A program made the translations under genes and the position numbers. The notes under the pieces are model-generated. The model was not told the DNA's origin. It did no database searches and worked only from the letters and a program-made list of their open reading frames with translations. This document shows, piece after piece, positions 32,809 to 40,965 of a stretch of DNA of 62,839 nucleotides; positions within the stretch are counted from its first letter, which is position 1; each line of letters begins with the position of its first letter. Origin of the DNA: a virus. The stretch is taken from positions 1 through 62,839 of the IMG/VR virus record IMGVR_UViG_3300044844_000500; one strand, 5' to 3'.

Positions 32809-35199
32809 TTAGATGAACATAAGGAACATATTGCCCCCAGGGAAAATCCAGCCGGTGTTGTTGCCCAGGTTGGTGCTATAGAGCGCGTTCCACACCGCCC
32901 CACCGGTGGCGTTACTGTCCCGAATAGACAAATACTGGGCATCGACAGTGCCAGAGGCTTTGGACAGGGTGAACTGCGAACCCGGCGTAGAACTGTTAAT
33001 GGTAATCAAATTCCCAGCAGTACCGGACAAGCCAAAATTTGATACGGTCTGCGTTGTGCCCGCTGTAAACGTCACCGTGGCAGGCTGGGTGTTATTGGTA
33101 ATATTGTTGAAAGTGTTGGAGCCGCTGATGGTAAGCGCCCCAGCGCCACCTTGGTTGAGGTTGTAATAAGTCAACCCACCTCCGGCAAAAATCTTTGCCG
33201 AAGCATTTGTCATGGTTATCGTGGAAGTGCTGGCGTTGATGGTCAGGTTTGTACTTGTCGCGGTGTTCCATGTCGTAAACGCATTACTCCCAGAAACTGT
33301 CCAAGTGCCTGTCCCCATATTAAGTGTCCTCGTGTTTGAATTATTCGAGGAAAAATAAACGGTTGTGACATTAAAATTTGCAGCGTCAAATGTGCCCTGC
33401 GTAAGCGTAAGCGTATTGTTAGAAGCCATTGCATCCGCAAGCGTAACGGTGATTCCGGAGCCGTTAACCGTTGTGTTGCCAAGAGTTTTACCTACGCTTG
33501 TAATGGTTCCAGACGCAAGGAATGTTGGGGCAAAGGATGTGTAAGTGCTTCCAACACCAGCAATCAAAGTCAAGTTGCCATATAAGTTAGTGGTGCCAGA
33601 AATTGTCTGTAACGAAGGATTTGCGGTGGAGCAGGTGATGCTTTTGACTGATGAGCCATTAGGAAACTCAACAATTAGCCCCCCTGACGTTGAAACAACT
33701 AAATCAAGTACGTTTGAACTTGTTGCTCCTCCCGTGGTGCCAAACGCAAAACGTCCAGTACCTGCGCCGCCTGTCAACGTAACACCACCCGTACCCGACC
33801 TTGTAAAGTTGGTAGCGGTATCCATCCGAAATAAATCTATGTCATTACTGGTTAGTGTAATGCCCCCACCTGAGCCAAAGTTTATGCTGCGAACATTGCT
33901 GCCGGAGGATGACAACCGAGGCGCGGTTAAAGTAAACCCTGCAAGAGCAATTGTGCCTTGCGTTAGGGTGAAATTTGTAGCAGAAACGCCGACGGTCACT
34001 GCGTCAGCAAGCGTGACAGTAATTCCGGAGCCGCTAACCCCCATGTTTCCAATTGTTCGACCTAAAGTCGAAATAGTCGCGGACGCAATAAACTGAAAGC
34101 CTACGCCTGTGTAAGTTCCGCCTGCGGCAAGAGTCAGATTTCCCGCAACATTTAGTACGCCCCCACCAGTACCGCCCAGGACAGTGCATGTACTCCCAGT
34201 AAAGATAAGGTTTTTGAAATAACTGCCGCTTGAAATGGTTGCTTGGGACGCACCTGCATTGATTGTGAGGTTGCAAGCATTTGATGCGGTGCCACCCGTC
34301 GGGCCAAACTGTATAGTGGAGGTTGCTGCCTGATTGCGAGTAAAGCCCCCACCACTGGTAGTCATCGTAAAGTTGGTGGCCGTTGACATAGATAACACGG
34401 TCGCTGCTGCGGTAGTGCTTGTCAGCGCAATGTTGCCTGAACCAAAAGAAATTGCGCGAGTATTGCTGTTACTGGAACTAAAATTTCCAGTGCTTAAAGT
34501 AAAGTTTGCAAGCGCGAGAGTCCCGGCAGTCAGAGTTGTGGTGTTTGTAATACCCGTCGTCATCGCATCAACAAGCGTAACCGTACCAGCGGCAGTATTG
34601 ACCGTTGTATTACCAAGTGTTTTACCTACGCTTGTAACAGACGCGCTGGCAAGAAATGTTGGGGCAAGAGCTGTAAATGTGCCGCCAGACGATAAGGTCA
34701 AATTCTGGTACATGGAAATAGAACCAGAGGCGGTGCAACCACTGCCCGTAAATGTCAACGCTCTAAATCCTGTGCCGCTCAAGGTTAGCGCATAAGTTCC
34801 ACCGGTAAAACTAAAGTTTGGAGCATTGGTAGCACTTGGGCTGGCATGATTACAGGTCACCGATATGGCTGTAGAACCCGTAGAACTTACAGTTAGTGTT
34901 GGTGCGCCAGTAATTGTGCAGGTTGACGGTGAAGTCCAAACGGTGCCCGTAGCGTTAAGCGTTTTGTTTTGACCGGCCGTTGCCAGTGTACCCGTGAAAC
35001 CGGTGCAATTGATGCTTCTTACTGTCGCACTAGCACCGCCCCAAGTAACCGTTACGGCCCCTGATGCCGCATCAAAAAACACATCATCGGCGGAAGTTGG
35101 TACGGCCTGACCGCCAGCCCCGCCGGACGTTAACGCCCATTTGGTGCCCGCAGTGCCATTCCAAGTGTTCGTGCCGCCGACCCAGTACCTTGCAGCCAT
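32809..35199 (-). CDS. Large Ser/Thr/Gly-rich beta-solenoid fibre-like protein (796 aa)
   Basis: The N-terminus (MAARYWVGGTNTWNGTAGTK, PTSADDVFFDAASGAVT) resembles the entry domain of phage and bacterial repetitive adhesins. The rest is made of repeated strands rich in Thr, Ser and Asn (LTLSSGGTFTALAPTFLAS, GNTTVNTAAGTVTLVDAM), with recurring FLASxxxTSxGKTLGN and ATNFTxxxSGGxF blocks, as in a parallel beta helix. It is probably a host-recognition fibre or appendage. The DNA is visibly less GC-rich than its neighbours. Ribosome site GCAGGAG lies inside the preceding 55-aa gene. Confidence 0.75.
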   Translation of the reverse strand: MAARYWVGGTNTWNGTAGTKWALTSGGAGGQAVPTSADDVFFDAASGAVTVTWGGASATVRSINCTGFTGTLATAGQNKTLNATGTVWTSPSTCTITGAPTLTVSSTGSTAISVTCNHASPSATNAPNFSFTGGTYALTLSGTGFRALTFTGSGCTASGSISMYQNLTLSSGGTFTALAPTFLASASVTSVGKTLGNTTVNTAAGTVTLVDAMTTGITNTTTLTAGTLALANFTLSTGNFSSSNSNTRAISFGSGNIALTSTTAAATVLSMSTATNFTMTTSGGGFTRNQAATSTIQFGPTGGTASNACNLTINAGASQATISSGSYFKNLIFTGSTCTVLGGTGGGVLNVAGNLTLAAGGTYTGVGFQFIASATISTLGRTIGNMGVSGSGITVTLADAVTVGVSATNFTLTQGTIALAGFTLTAPRLSSSGSNVRSINFGSGGGITLTSNDIDLFRMDTATNFTRSGTGGVTLTGGAGTGRFAFGTTGGATSSNVLDLVVSTSGGLIVEFPNGSSVKSITCSTANPSLQTISGTTNLYGNLTLIAGVGSTYTSFAPTFLASGTITSVGKTLGNTTVNGSGITVTLADAMASNNTLTLTQGTFDAANFNVTTVYFSSNNSNTRTLNMGTGTWTVSGSNAFTTWNTATSTNLTINASTSTITMTNASAKIFAGGGLTYYNLNQGGAGALTISGSNTFNNITNNTQPATVTFTAGTTQTVSNFGLSGTAGNLITINSSTPGSQFTLSKASGTVDAQYLSIRDSNATGGAVWNALYSTNLGNNTGWIFPGGNMFLMFI

Positions 35200-35202
35200 G
35201 CT

Positions 35203-35370
35203 TTACTCCTGCGGAGCTTCGACGGCAGGATTGACCACGGCAAGCCAGTTGGTCAGGCGTTCTTGCTTCATGGCCTCCAGTTGCTCATCAGACAGGCCGT
35301 GATCATCGGGCAGATGTAACGCATCGCAAAACGAGCCAAACGGGGTGTCAAATTTGAAGATGATTTGCAT
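35203..35370 (-). CDS. Small tail-fibre-associated protein (55 aa)
   Basis: AGGAGAAATC precedes the ATG at 35370. The protein reads MQIIFKFDTPFGSFCDALHL, then a helix (SDEQLEAMKQERLTNWLAVV) and ends EAPQE. It fits exactly between the 310-aa and 796-aa fibre genes, and its 3-prime end holds the ribosome site of the latter. Small proteins here are often fibre-assembly helpers, but nothing specific is recognised. Confidence 0.75.
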   Translation of the reverse strand: MQIIFKFDTPFGSFCDALHLPDDHGLSDEQLEAMKQERLTNWLAVVNPAVEAPQE

Positions 35371-35379
35371 GATTTCTCC

Positions 35380-36312
35380 TTATGCTTGCGTAGTGACCGC
35401 AACAACATCCCAACGGGTGTTTGCAGCGTTGTAAATGCACCCAACATAAGTCATCTTGTTTGCGGTCGTCGTGGTCGGAAGCGTCGTTCCTATGACCGTA
35501 TAAGTACCGTCCCAAGTCAAGGCTCTTGGTGTTCCGTTGTCTAAAAGCCGAAAGATCAGCCTGTTGCCATCGACCGGGGTGCCCGTTGGGGCGTTGATTG
35601 CCAAAGCAGCGGCCTGAGCCGTAACAGCGTACTGATCAAAAGAACTGATGTCAGGGGTAATGGAGGCTGTGGAAGCAGTACTCGATACACGCGGGTCAAT
35701 CCGTTTGTTCGTCAACGTCGCCGTACCGTTAATGGTCGTAAAACCATTAGAAGCATTTGCCGTGTTCCCTAACGCCGTTGCAACATTAGTGCCCAATCCG
35801 GCAACACCGGTGGATATCGGCAATCCCGTGCAACTGGCCAAGTTCCCTGAAGAAGGCGTACCCAGCACCGGTGTCAAAAAAGTTGGACTTATAAGGTAGT
35901 CCACCATTTGCACGACATCCGTGCCGTTGACATATACGTGTGCTTTCCTGCCGTTGGGAATGGTGACCCCGGATCCCGCGGAGGTCTTGACCGTTATACT
36001 TTGCGCACCGGTTGTGTTGTTTTGAACAATGTACTGTTTCTGATTAGTCGGGACAATCAGCTCTCGTGTCACGGTCAGACTGACTGACGAAGTCACATTG
36101 AGCACAAGCGCTCGAGCAGTCTGCGACGCGTTGCTGTCTGTTAAAGAAATCGTCAGATTGGCGTCCGAAGCGTAGTCAGGATTGCCCAACCCCACAATGG
36201 CTTGCTCAAGCGCTGTTCCTAAGTTGGTGTTAGTCGTGCTGCCCCACGTGCCGGAGTTCTCCCCGGTCGCCATTAATTCGATTTTTAGGTTGGTTGAGTA
36301 GGTACTAGGCAT
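35380..36312 (-). CDS. Tail fibre / structural protein (310 aa)
   Basis: The N-terminus (MPSTYSTNLKIELMATGENS, GTWGSTTNTNLGTALEQAIV) is a very common phage structural-protein signature. Following parts are beta-rich (VTRELIVPTNQKQYIVQNNT, SITVKTSAGSGVTIPNGRKA) with a repetitive Thr/Asn/Ala-rich C-terminal half (GVAGLGTNVATALGNTANAS, GTATLTNKRIDPRVSSTAS). It is probably a fibre or baseplate-like appendage protein attached through its N-terminal domain. Confidence 0.8.
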   Translation of the reverse strand: MPSTYSTNLKIELMATGENSGTWGSTTNTNLGTALEQAIVGLGNPDYASDANLTISLTDSNASQTARALVLNVTSSVSLTVTRELIVPTNQKQYIVQNNTTGAQSITVKTSAGSGVTIPNGRKAHVYVNGTDVVQMVDYLISPTFLTPVLGTPSSGNLASCTGLPISTGVAGLGTNVATALGNTANASNGFTTINGTATLTNKRIDPRVSSTASTASITPDISSFDQYAVTAQAAALAINAPTGTPVDGNRLIFRLLDNGTPRALTWDGTYTVIGTTLPTTTTANKMTYVGCIYNAANTRWDVVAVTTQA

Positions 36313-36323
36313 TGCGCTTTCCT

Positions 36324-37625
36324 TTACGAGACAACCGGAACCCAGACCACTGTGTTCCCGTCATTAACAATTTGCCATGTTATGGCTTGACCATCATCCA
36401 CGGCCTGCCAATTAACAGTCTGACTGCTATCGACTCCCTGCCAACTTGAGGCTTGCGCATCATTTACAGCTTGCCAGTTGGGAACTTGATCGTCGTTGAT
36501 TACACTCCATACCAACGCCGATGATACAAATCCGGTCGCTGTTACTCCAATGGGATAGACAGTTGCATTGCCCGCCACCGTAACAGCACCAACAGCGCTC
36601 GTGCCGGCTACCCCTGATACGGGCACGTCCGCGCCCGCCTGTGCCTGCGCAATGCCAACTTCACCCGTTGCAAAGACGCCTGTTACATTGACATCGACGC
36701 CACAGATTACGCTAACGCTGCCCACCGCGCCAGTAGCGGAAAGTCCCGTTACAGAAACAATGGCGTCTGCGGTGATCGCTACCGTGCCGACCGCGCCATT
36801 GGCCGCGATACCGGTAACGGCAACATTAGCAGTCCCAGTTGTGGTTACAGAACCAACGAATCCGGAAGCCGTGACACCAGTGACAAAAATATCCGCATTA
36901 GCTGAAACGGTGACTTGGCCAACTTGGCCCAATGCGGCTAAACCACTAACGGGTACGTTACCCTGACCAGAAACGGCAACTTGGCCAACATTTCCGGTTG
37001 CCGAAATTCCGGTCAACGAAATGTCGGCTGTACCCGTGACATTTACCGTGCCAACTGCGCCAGTCGCTGAGAGGCCGGTAACAGGTACATCGGCACCCGC
37101 TTGGGCTACAACCTGCCCAACCAGCCCCGTTCCAGCTACGCCAGTTAGAGTAACCAGGGCCGTGCCGGTAACCGCACCGGACCCAACGCTGCCCGTCGCC
37201 GATAGGCCCGTAACAGAAACATTGGCCGCGCCAGCGACCGCAACTGACCCAACGCTGCCTGTTGCAGATAACCCTGTAACAGAGACATTAGCCGCACCAG
37301 CAACCGTAACCGACCCGACGTTGCCTGTTGCAGATAACCCCGTAACAGAAACATTGGCTGTTCCCGTTACAGTGACCGACCCGACGTTGCCTGTTGCAGA
37401 TAGCCCCGTAACAGAAACATTGGCTGTTCCCGTTACAGTGACCGACCCGACGTTACCGGTAGCCGAGACCCCAGTAACCGATACGCCTACTCCCTCGGCA
37501 ACAGTAACTGTTCCAACCGCACCCGTACCGGTGGGCAGAGCCGCAAGACTCTGCCCCCACGGGTCGTCACCCCAGCCTACGCCGGAGGCATTCCACCCTT
37601 GGAATGCAACGGTTGCATCAGCCAC
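36324..37625 (-). CDS. Repeat fibre protein: 22-residue repeats and an 11-residue Trp repeat (433 aa)
   Basis: After a short head (FQGWNASGVGWGDDPWG) about fourteen copies of a 22-residue unit follow (VTGLSATGNVGSVTVTGTAN), each one built as two beta strands and Gly turns. From about residue 375 the sequence changes to five copies of an 11-residue unit with Trp-Gln-x-Val (NWQAVNDAQAS, SWQGVDSSQTV, NWQAVDDGQAI). This is a rod with a tip of different design. I know related repeat proteins in freshwater phage genomes, but no tested function. Confidence 0.75.
   Translation of the reverse strand: MADATVAFQGWNASGVGWGDDPWGQSLAALPTGTGAVGTVTVAEGVGVSVTGVSATGNVGSVTVTGTANVSVTGLSATGNVGSVTVTGTANVSVTGLSATGNVGSVTVAGAANVSVTGLSATGSVGSVAVAGAANVSVTGLSATGSVGSGAVTGTALVTLTGVAGTGLVGQVVAQAGADVPVTGLSATGAVGTVNVTGTADISLTGISATGNVGQVAVSGQGNVPVSGLAALGQVGQVTVSANADIFVTGVTASGFVGSVTTTGTANVAVTGIAANGAVGTVAITADAIVSVTGLSATGAVGSVSVICGVDVNVTGVFATGEVGIAQAQAGADVPVSGVAGTSAVGAVTVAGNATVYPIGVTATGFVSSALVWSVINDDQVPNWQAVNDAQASSWQGVDSSQTVNWQAVDDGQAITWQIVNDGNTVVWVPVVS
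37195..37455 (-). repeat. 66-bp direct repeats inside the 433-aa fibre gene
   Basis: Four to five consecutive 66-bp units (for example the ACAGAAACATTGGC-type segment recurring at roughly 37208, 37274, 37340 and 37406) are nearly identical at the nucleotide level, while repeats further along the gene are diverged. This points to recent expansion by slippage or recombination. Confidence 0.75.
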
Positions 37626-37634
37626 CTAGACTCC

Positions 37635-38072
37635 TTAAGCAATCCGAATGATCGCACTGGTCGAGTCAGCAGTCGGGAAGATGATAGTAAAGGTGCCGCT
37701 GGTTGAGGTCTTAGCGCCCCCAAAGTCCAGCACAACAACGGATGGATCGCCCACTGCACTGTCGTTGTAAATCAAAGCGCCATATGCTGTGATGGTGGCG
37801 CTGGTGAAGGACAGGTCAGCAAAATCCGTGAACGCCGTTGTACCAGAGCTGGTCGGAGTCACATTTGTCAACGTGCCGCCGCCCGCCGAATACGTACCAG
37901 AAGCCCCAACCTCACCAGAAGACGTGTAAGCCGTAGTGGCGGCAGTAAACGACGGGGTATTGTCGTACAACGCCAACTTGAACGTGTTACCCGTACCATT
38001 GGTAAAGTTGTGCACGGCTTGCATAAGTTCGACTTTGAAGCTGGTACACATAAAGTTGCCAGAGAAGGCCAT
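37635..38072 (-). CDS. Conserved structural protein, MAFSGxFMCTSFK family (145 aa)
   Basis: GGAGAG precedes the ATG at 38072. The conserved N-terminus (MAFSGNFMCTSFKVELMQAV) is followed by TFKLALYDNTPSFTAATTAY and beta-rich repeats of Gly/Ser/Thr. Members are common in phage head-tail clusters and probably form a small virion subunit (decoration or tail accessory), which is inferred from context. The gene starts 3 bases before the end of the 95-aa gene upstream. Confidence 0.8.
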   Translation of the reverse strand: MAFSGNFMCTSFKVELMQAVHNFTNGTGNTFKLALYDNTPSFTAATTAYTSSGEVGASGTYSAGGGTLTNVTPTSSGTTAFTDFADLSFTSATITAYGALIYNDSAVGDPSVVVLDFGGAKTSTSGTFTIIFPTADSTSAIIRIA

Positions 38073-38074
38073 GA

Positions 38075-38362
38075 TCACTCTCCAATTAAATGAACAAGTT
38101 CAGGATGACCGGCCTCGCGAACCCGCATGGCAATCGTGGCACGATCCTGTTCAACAGCTTCTTTCAAATAAAACGCCACAACTTGCCGCACGGCATCCTT
38201 GAAGGCTCGAGCTTGTGCCTGAACAGCCGGATGAGACTTGTCCCCAACATACACAATTTTGTCAGCGGCGCGTTGCGCTAACTCTTCGATCGTCCAGCCC
38301 CGGTGTTCAGTCGTAGCAACCTGAACACCGCTAGTGAGCACTGGTGCTGAAACTGTAATCAT
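38075..38362 (-). CDS. Conserved helical phage protein (95 aa)
   Basis: Begins MITVSAPVLTSGVQVATTEH and continues with WTIEELAQRAADKIVYVGD, SHPAVQAQARAFKDAVRQVV and AFYLKEAVEQDRATIAMRVREAG. This is a widespread small phage protein usually found among the structural genes; its role is unknown. It overlaps the adaptor gene by 4 bases. Confidence 0.8.
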   Translation of the reverse strand: MITVSAPVLTSGVQVATTEHRGWTIEELAQRAADKIVYVGDKSHPAVQAQARAFKDAVRQVVAFYLKEAVEQDRATIAMRVREAGHPELVHLIGE

Positions 38363-39015
38363 GGCCCTGGAGACTCCGATTTAAGCGGAATGCGCAGCAT
38401 TCCGTCTCTGTATTCATCCCGACGACGACGGCCTTGCTGTTCATTGCCAAGACCCTGTAGCGCCTCTTGATATGCTGCTCGGAAATAGTCCATCATTTCT
38501 TTTGGACCCTTAGTGTAGCTGTATGCCTGAATCAGGCAGGCGTACAACAGTGCTTCAGGCGCGTTATTACTGATCCACGTCGTAGTGTTTGTTGACGACA
38601 ACTGCGCGGGCCGGTAGATGTATCCCATCTCAGCCGTAAACGACGCATTAGGCGTTGGCGCCACGTAGAACGTGTTTTGATCCCATACGGAGTAGTACTT
38701 TGGGACGCCTGTACTTGCACCATTCGGCCAATACTCCTTCATGAAGGACGTGTCCCGAAAATCCAAAAAAATCTGATCCGTTCCCGACGTGATCATCAGG
38801 TATCGATGGGTCAGTATGTCCGATGGCGCCGTCAAAAACTTGTTGCCCGAAGTCATGTTGCCACTGACCTCGAGCTTGAACACGTCCAAATCAATCTGGC
38901 GAAGGATCTGGTTCTCCGCCATGGTGATGAAGGTATTGATCACAGAGTTTGTGAACACATTTGCGTTCACCTCTGTGTAATTCCGGATGTTGGTGACAAG
39001 CTCATCGTAGGTCAT
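38359..39015 (-). CDS. Head-tail adaptor protein, SU10-like (218 aa)
   Basis: MTYDELVTNIRNYTEVNANVF is followed by ENQILRQIDLDVFK, FLTAPSDILTHRYLMITSG, VPKYYSVWDQNTFYVAPTP and PEALLYACLIQAYSYTKGPK, the typical layout of short-tail connector/adaptor proteins of the SU10 and P22 gp4 type. Twelve copies would sit below the portal. The neighbour at 39364-40029 is a second adaptor-like protein, so the connector may have two layers. Confidence 0.75.
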   Translation of the reverse strand: MTYDELVTNIRNYTEVNANVFTNSVINTFITMAENQILRQIDLDVFKLEVSGNMTSGNKFLTAPSDILTHRYLMITSGTDQIFLDFRDTSFMKEYWPNGASTGVPKYYSVWDQNTFYVAPTPNASFTAEMGYIYRPAQLSSTNTTTWISNNAPEALLYACLIQAYSYTKGPKEMMDYFRAAYQEALQGLGNEQQGRRRRDEYRDGMLRIPLKSESPGP

Positions 39016-39362
39016 GACGTGCTCACTGTGACAGACCCGACGGAACCCAAGGCAATGAGCGCTTGGCCCTGTACATAAGGCCGCATGTCGTTGGTGCCTC
39101 GCGCACTACCATAGCTCTGAAAAGCGGTGAAGCCGGGAGCCCCAACAAAAACAGAGACCGGTTCGATCCGATCAGGCCTCGGATCGCGTAGCGCAATCGC
39201 ATCACCTCGATAGCGCAACGGCTCGAGCTGCGGCTCTTTAGGCTCATAGTCGTCTGGGCAGACCATGTAGCCTTCCCAGTTCTTGCGCAAGACATTGTAC
39301 GGATACCGCTGTCCGCAGAAGTCGCAGAGCGCAAGCGCGTATTTGCCAGTTGCATACGCCAC
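39012..39362 (-). CDS. Zinc-ribbon structural-cluster protein (116 aa)
   Basis: The N-terminus has LCDFCGQRYPYNVLRKNWEG and MVCPDDYEPKEPQLEP, a CxxC...CxxD variant of a zinc ribbon very common in phages between connector genes. The C-terminal half is more variable. Note that the second pair is CPDD rather than CxxC, so one ligand may come from Asp or His. Overlaps its neighbour by 4 bases. Confidence 0.8.
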   Translation of the reverse strand: MAYATGKYALALCDFCGQRYPYNVLRKNWEGYMVCPDDYEPKEPQLEPLRYRGDAIALRDPRPDRIEPVSVFVGAPGFTAFQSYGSARGTNDMRPYVQGQALIALGSVGSVTVSTS

Positions 39363-39363
39363 T

Positions 39364-40029
39364 TCACACCCCTAGATCGGGCACAAACTGCACGCTGGCA
39401 GTGTCCCGATCTTCCAAAGCGGCTCGCTGAAAGTCCTCTTCGTAAATCGCCTTGAGCGCCGCTGACCGATCAGGAGCAAACTTGAGCGACAGGTAGTAGG
39501 CAAGGCCCGACGCCAAGCACGGCAAGAACCTAAAGTTTACGTCCGCCGTGTTGGTGTAGTCGCCCGCATCTTGGATGCGGCGGATGCGATAGTAGACAAA
39601 GGTGTAGTTCTGATCGGCCGCAGGGTAGAAAAAAACCTTCGGTGTGTTGGTCCGCTGCACATAAAACTGCGCCGGCCGCGCCTCTGAGGTCTTGTTCGGG
39701 ACGTTCAGCCAGTCCTCGCGACTGATGCGTTCAATGTAGACGTCAGTGTTAGTGCCTTGGCTGTTTTGGCGGATGATCGCCTCCAACACGTTCACCGTGT
39801 CGGTCGGCAACGTGATCTCATTGACGCCTTGCGTCAACGCGTATGTCGCCTGCTCGATGGTCCAAAGGTTCAAACCACGATTGGCCCAGTCCAAGAAAAG
39901 CAGATTGAGCGAGCGGCGTGCGGTGTTGAGCTGATATCCGCTCTGCGGCCGCATGCCACAACGCTCAAACGCCTCCTCAACAAGGTCGTCAATCGACAGG
40001 TTGAAGTCAGTGGTGCCCGAGGTGGCCAT
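39364..40029 (-). CDS. Second adaptor / tail-connector-like protein (221 aa)
   Basis: FNLSIDDLVEEAFERCGMRP, ARRSLNLLFLDWANRGLNLW and TIEQATYALTQGVNEITLPT form a well-conserved phage family usually placed between capsid and tail genes and considered a head-tail connector (gp4-like) protein. The C-terminus carries DVNFRFLPCLASGLAYYLSL. I take it as a connector from the company it keeps; the exact ring it forms is not clear. Confidence 0.75.
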   Translation of the reverse strand: MATSGTTDFNLSIDDLVEEAFERCGMRPQSGYQLNTARRSLNLLFLDWANRGLNLWTIEQATYALTQGVNEITLPTDTVNVLEAIIRQNSQGTNTDVYIERISREDWLNVPNKTSEARPAQFYVQRTNTPKVFFYPAADQNYTFVYYRIRRIQDAGDYTNTADVNFRFLPCLASGLAYYLSLKFAPDRSAALKAIYEEDFQRAALEDRDTASVQFVPDLGV

Positions 40030-40254
40030 TTAGGAGCACATCCCGCCTTTGCGATAGCCCTTGACCATCCCACCGCCCATGTAGCCCTTGACCTTTTTGC
40101 CCATGGCCATGCGCTTGTGCTGATTGATCGCGCCGCCCTTGGACATCATCACAGGACCCGTCTTTTTGCTGGTCTCAGAGACCATCTTGTTGGCTGGACC
40201 GCTCTCCACGGCACCACCGCCACGCGTCGCGCAACCCATTCCACGTCCGGCCAT
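40030..40254 (-). CDS. Small basic Gly/Met/Lys-rich protein (74 aa)
   Basis: Begins MAGRGMGCATRGGGAVESG, then NKMVSETSKKTGPVMMSKGG and ends MVKGYRKGGMCS. It is highly basic with repeated KGG and GGM units and is probably disordered. Several such proteins are encoded side by side (40030-40965). A DNA- or capsid-binding internal protein is possible. SKGGAI matches the recurring AxGG-type motif. Confidence 0.75.
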   Translation of the reverse strand: MAGRGMGCATRGGGAVESGPANKMVSETSKKTGPVMMSKGGAINQHKRMAMGKKVKGYMGGGMVKGYRKGGMCS

Positions 40255-40256
40255 GA

Positions 40257-40424
40257 TTATTTCCCCTTTTTCATTGCCCGACCGCGCGCGTCAGCGGTCT
40301 TGGTTTTCATGGCACGGCCCATCTTGTCCGCCATGCCGCCCTTTTTCATCTTGCCCACGCCATCGGCCGCGAAAGAAGGCACCATTTTGCCTCCTTTTTT
40401 GACCATCTTCATCTTGCCCATCAT
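40257..40424 (-). CDS. Small Lys/Met-rich basic protein (55 aa)
   Basis: The start at 40424 (MMGKMKMVKKGGKMVPSFAA) has an AAAGGCAGGG site upstream. The protein continues KMKKGGMADKMGRAMKTKTA and ends RAMKKGK. It is nearly all Lys, Met, Gly and Ala, like a histone tail or protamine. Function unknown; it ends 2 bases before the 74-aa gene. Confidence 0.7.
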   Translation of the reverse strand: MMGKMKMVKKGGKMVPSFAADGVGKMKKGGMADKMGRAMKTKTADARGRAMKKGK

Positions 40425-40428
40425 CGGA

Positions 40429-40674
40429 TTACCCTGCCTTTCGGATTTCGTCCAGTTTTGCTTCCAGACGGTTAAACCGTTGATCAACGTGGCTGACAAA
40501 ACGATCGATTCGCTCGTCAACCTCCTTACGCGTGACATGGTCGCGCGCCACTTCCTCGCGGGTTTTGTTGAGAAGGATGCCTAAACGCGCCAATTCATCC
40601 ACCTTACTCTTCAACAAAAACCCCATGACACCTACCACCGCAGTCAAAACCACGTTCCAGACCATCATTTCCAC
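40429..40674 (-). CDS. Small membrane protein with coiled coil (81 aa)
   Basis: Starts with GTG at 40674 after GGAGG. One transmembrane helix (VWNVVLTAVVGVMGFLLKS) is followed by a long charged coiled coil (RKEVDERIDRFVSHVDQRFN, RLEAKLDEIRKAG). The layout of anchor plus coiled coil is similar to some i-spanins or superinfection-exclusion proteins, but it is far from the lysis genes. Unknown. Confidence 0.7.
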   Translation of the reverse strand: MEMMVWNVVLTAVVGVMGFLLKSKVDELARLGILLNKTREEVARDHVTRKEVDERIDRFVSHVDQRFNRLEAKLDEIRKAG

Positions 40675-40677
40675 AGG

Positions 40678-40965
40678 TTAGCACCTCCATCGCCTGCGCG
40701 CCTGTCGAATTCGACTGTTTGGATCCTTGGCTGCCTCTGGAAACATCTTCATCTGGCCCGCCGATCGCGCGCAAAACGACGCCCGTCGTTTAGAACGAGC
40801 GGGCGACGGGTCCTTTTCAGTCACTGCCGTTTGCAGCTTGCTACCAGGGTTGGCACGCCGGTAAGCGGTCACCCCCTTTTTGGTCATGCCAGCACCTTGC
40901 TTGGTGGGTCGGAAATTGCCCGACTTCACCGAAGTTTTGATGCCCATGCCCTTTTTGGTAGCCAT
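40678..40965 (-). CDS. DUF6321-like basic protein (95 aa)
   Basis: The motif KKGVTAYRRANPGSKLQTAVT followed by RSKRRASFCARSAGQMKMF is a well-known pattern in phages and some giant viruses (DUF6321 as I recall). It is strongly basic (many Arg/Lys) and ends in RRRWRC. A capsid or DNA association is likely from charge and context, but no function is known to me. Confidence 0.75.
   Translation of the reverse strand: MATKKGMGIKTSVKSGNFRPTKQGAGMTKKGVTAYRRANPGSKLQTAVTEKDPSPARSKRRASFCARSAGQMKMFPEAAKDPNSRIRQARRRWRC

Noticed and set aside
37195-37455. 66-bp repeats as a CRISPR array
   Set aside because: They are contiguous coding repeats without unique spacers.
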